Source: Bordetella parapertussis (GTDB taxonomy: Bacteria > Pseudomonadota > Gammaproteobacteria > Burkholderiales > SG8-41). From it: a stretch of 6,344 bases of DNA. Positions 5,316 to 6,344 of the stretch are shown here, piece by piece. The notes beneath the pieces are model-generated. The model had not been told where the DNA came from, made no database searches, and was given only the letters and a program-made list of their open reading frames with translations. The translations under genes were made by a program, and so were the position numbers. The stretch is from contig CAMBSS010000213.1 of assembly GCA_945870465.1 (NCBI GenBank), positions 1 to 6,344 of the forward strand. Direction: 5' to 3'. The first letter of the stretch is position 1, and every line of letters starts with the position of its first letter.

Positions 5316-6344
5316 TCAGGGCAACGCCGGCAACTGGATATGGTCTGGCGGCAGCCCGGCGCGTGCGCGCTCTATCATGGCTTCGTAGGCGCGCTCGAGG
5401 TTGCGCGCAAAGCGCGGTGTATCAAACAAAGGCGCGGTGTCGCGATTGTGTTGCAGGCGCGCGCGCACTTCCTGGCGGTAGGGCGCGGACTGGGCGAGGC
5501 GCAGGAGCAGGCGTTTGTAGTCTTCCCGGTTGTGGGTCACGAGCTCGGGCAGCCCGATCGCGTTGAGCAGCGAGCCTGATACCCGCGAAGCAAACGTCTC
5601 GCCGGTCAAGGCCACCACCGGACACCCCGCCCACAGTGCGTCGCTGGCGGTGGCGTGTGAACCATAAGGGTAGGTGTCGAGCGCGATATCAGCCACCCGG
5701 TAACGCGCCAGATGGTCCGCTATCAGCGGCAGGCGCGGGGCAAGAACCAGCCGCGCGGGGTCAATGCCGCGCTCAGTCGCTACGCGCTTGAGGTTTTGCT
5801 CGGCATTGGGCGATGCCATGATCCAGAGTACGCTGCCGCTGATTTCGCCGAGCAGGTCCAGCCAGAGGTTGAATATTTCGGGACGAATCTTGACGACCTG
5901 ATTGAACGAACAGAACACCACCCCTGTTTCGGGCAAGCCGTACGCAGCGCGCGGTTGCGCCGCGGCGACGTTGCGTTGGCGGTCGTTGGGCTGATAGCAG
6001 TCGGGCAGGCGCGCGATCTTCTCGGTATAGAAATCTTCCGCGCCGGCGGGAATCAAAAAACGATCCGCGATGATGTAATCGATGAAGTCGGCGCCCATGG
6101 TGCCCGGATAGCCGTGCCAGTTCACCTGCAGCGGGGCCATGCGTTTCGCGAGCAGCGCACTGAGCGAGTTCTCGGTATATCCCTGCAGATCGACCAGGAT
6201 GTCTGGCTGCAGCGCACGAATGCGTTCACGCACGGTGTCGTAGGGTAGCCCGTGCACATCGACGAAGCGGGCAGACGCCGCGATGCGTTTGCGGATGTCG
6301 CTCTTGTCGTCGGGCCCGTAAGAAACGAGCTGGACATCGAAGCG
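5316..6344 (-). CDS. Second GT41 (SPINDLY/OGT-like) glycosyltransferase, 5' end beyond the window
   Basis: The frame is open from the right edge to the TGA at 5316-5318, giving 342 visible residues that align end to end with the catalytic part of the TPR-GT41 neighbour. The visible part begins RFDVQLVSYG, matching RFDITLFSYG of the neighbour, so the GTG at 6255-6257 is an internal valine, not a start. Visible landmarks are NWHGYPGTMG, FNQVVK (147-152) and GSHATASD (228-235). Two differences from the neighbour fall in conserved places: Leu to His in NW(L/H)GYPG, and Thr to Ala in the UDP-binding H-T-T, here H-A-T. The His498-equivalent motif and any TPR array lie outside the window. The protein ends GLPPDHIQLPALP. 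Tandem duplication followed by divergence is the simplest origin; a different acceptor or donor preference is possible but unproven. Confidence 0.93.
   Translation of the reverse strand, partial: RFDVQLVSYGPDDKSDIRKRIAASARFVDVHGLPYDTVRERIRALQPDILVDLQGYTENSLSALLAKRMAPLQVNWHGYPGTMGADFIDYIIADRFLIPAGAEDFYTEKIARLPDCYQPNDRQRNVAAAQPRAAYGLPETGVVFCSFNQVVKIRPEIFNLWLDLLGEISGSVLWIMASPNAEQNLKRVATERGIDPARLVLAPRLPLIADHLARYRVADIALDTYPYGSHATASDALWAGCPVVALTGETFASRVSGSLLNAIGLPELVTHNREDYKRLLLRLAQSAPYRQEVRARLQHNRDTAPLFDTPRFARNLERAYEAMIERARAGLPPDHIQLPALP
5353..5594 (-). repeat. Copy 2 of the 242-bp near-identical block
   Basis: This is the partner of 3171-3412, in the same orientation and 2182 bp apart, with perfect identity over 5408-5523. 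It encodes the same C-terminal region in the upstream GT41 gene. Two direct repeats of this quality are a substrate for recombination that would delete or duplicate the 2182-bp unit between them, which contains the whole TPR array. Confidence 0.93.

Noticed and set aside
4652..5566. A 304-codon plus-strand ORF across the TPR region and the start of the upstream GT41 3' end
   Set aside because: It is the antisense of convincing TPR and GT41 coding sequence. Its length comes from the 102-bp periodic, GC-rich codons opposite the TPR array, and its C-terminal segment repeats another shadow at 3181-3384 only because the DNA block is duplicated.
5316..6257. Complete gene starting at the GTG at 6257
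   Set aside because: The frame continues upstream to the window edge and the extra 29 residues align with the paralogue (FDV-x-L-V-S-Y-G, IRKRIA), so the gene is truncated by the window, not started there.

Overview
The window looks like a chromosomal stretch of a betaproteobacterium. The visible start of UbiE (MTKTTDFGFEKIAEEDKARR), the GBBH-N/DUF971 protein directly upstream of it, and the nearby HIT-family gene form a neighbourhood I recall as typical of Betaproteobacteria (HIT - DUF971 - ubiE). This placement is from family knowledge and gene order only; no search was run. Every gene I accept is on the minus strand, so transcription runs from the right edge to the left edge.

Right part (about 2715-6344): two glycosyltransferase family 41 genes (SPINDLY/O-GlcNAc-transferase type) lie in tandem. 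The upstream one enters from beyond the right edge and only its catalytic part is visible. The downstream one is complete, with about eight TPR units and a full GT41 catalytic region. A HIT-family nucleotide hydrolase follows 5 bp later. Gaps of 7 bp and 5 bp make these three genes a likely operon. The 3' ends of the two GT41 genes share a 242-bp block with only 8 differences, including 116 bp of perfect identity, while the sequence beyond it is much more diverged. This is a strong sign of gene conversion between the paralogues.

Middle (2452-2714): a 263-bp non-coding gap holds a CRP/FNR-like palindrome, a perfect 10-bp tandem repeat, an 11-bp-stem hairpin, a second hairpin, a long-range 8-bp inverted repeat and a possible 19-codon ORF. 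It probably carries the promoter and a structured leader for the next gene, a 535-residue protein with a PilZ-like C-terminal module (candidate c-di-GMP receptor).

Left part (1-843): the PilZ-like gene ends at a very GC-rich hairpin. The DUF971 gene and the first 22 codons of ubiE follow. The 277-bp gap between DUF971 and ubiE is filled by a composite palindromic element: 30-bp terminal inverted repeats (28/30 paired) enclosing five copies of a GATGGGT heptamer facing a degenerate complementary heptad array.

Working picture (inference): a possible protein or surface glycosylation unit (two GT41 enzymes) sits beside a possible c-di-GMP-responsive protein, embedded in an ubiquinone-biosynthesis neighbourhood. 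The recombination block and the palindromic heptad element are the two most solid unusual features. The leader upstream of the PilZ-like gene is the most speculative.
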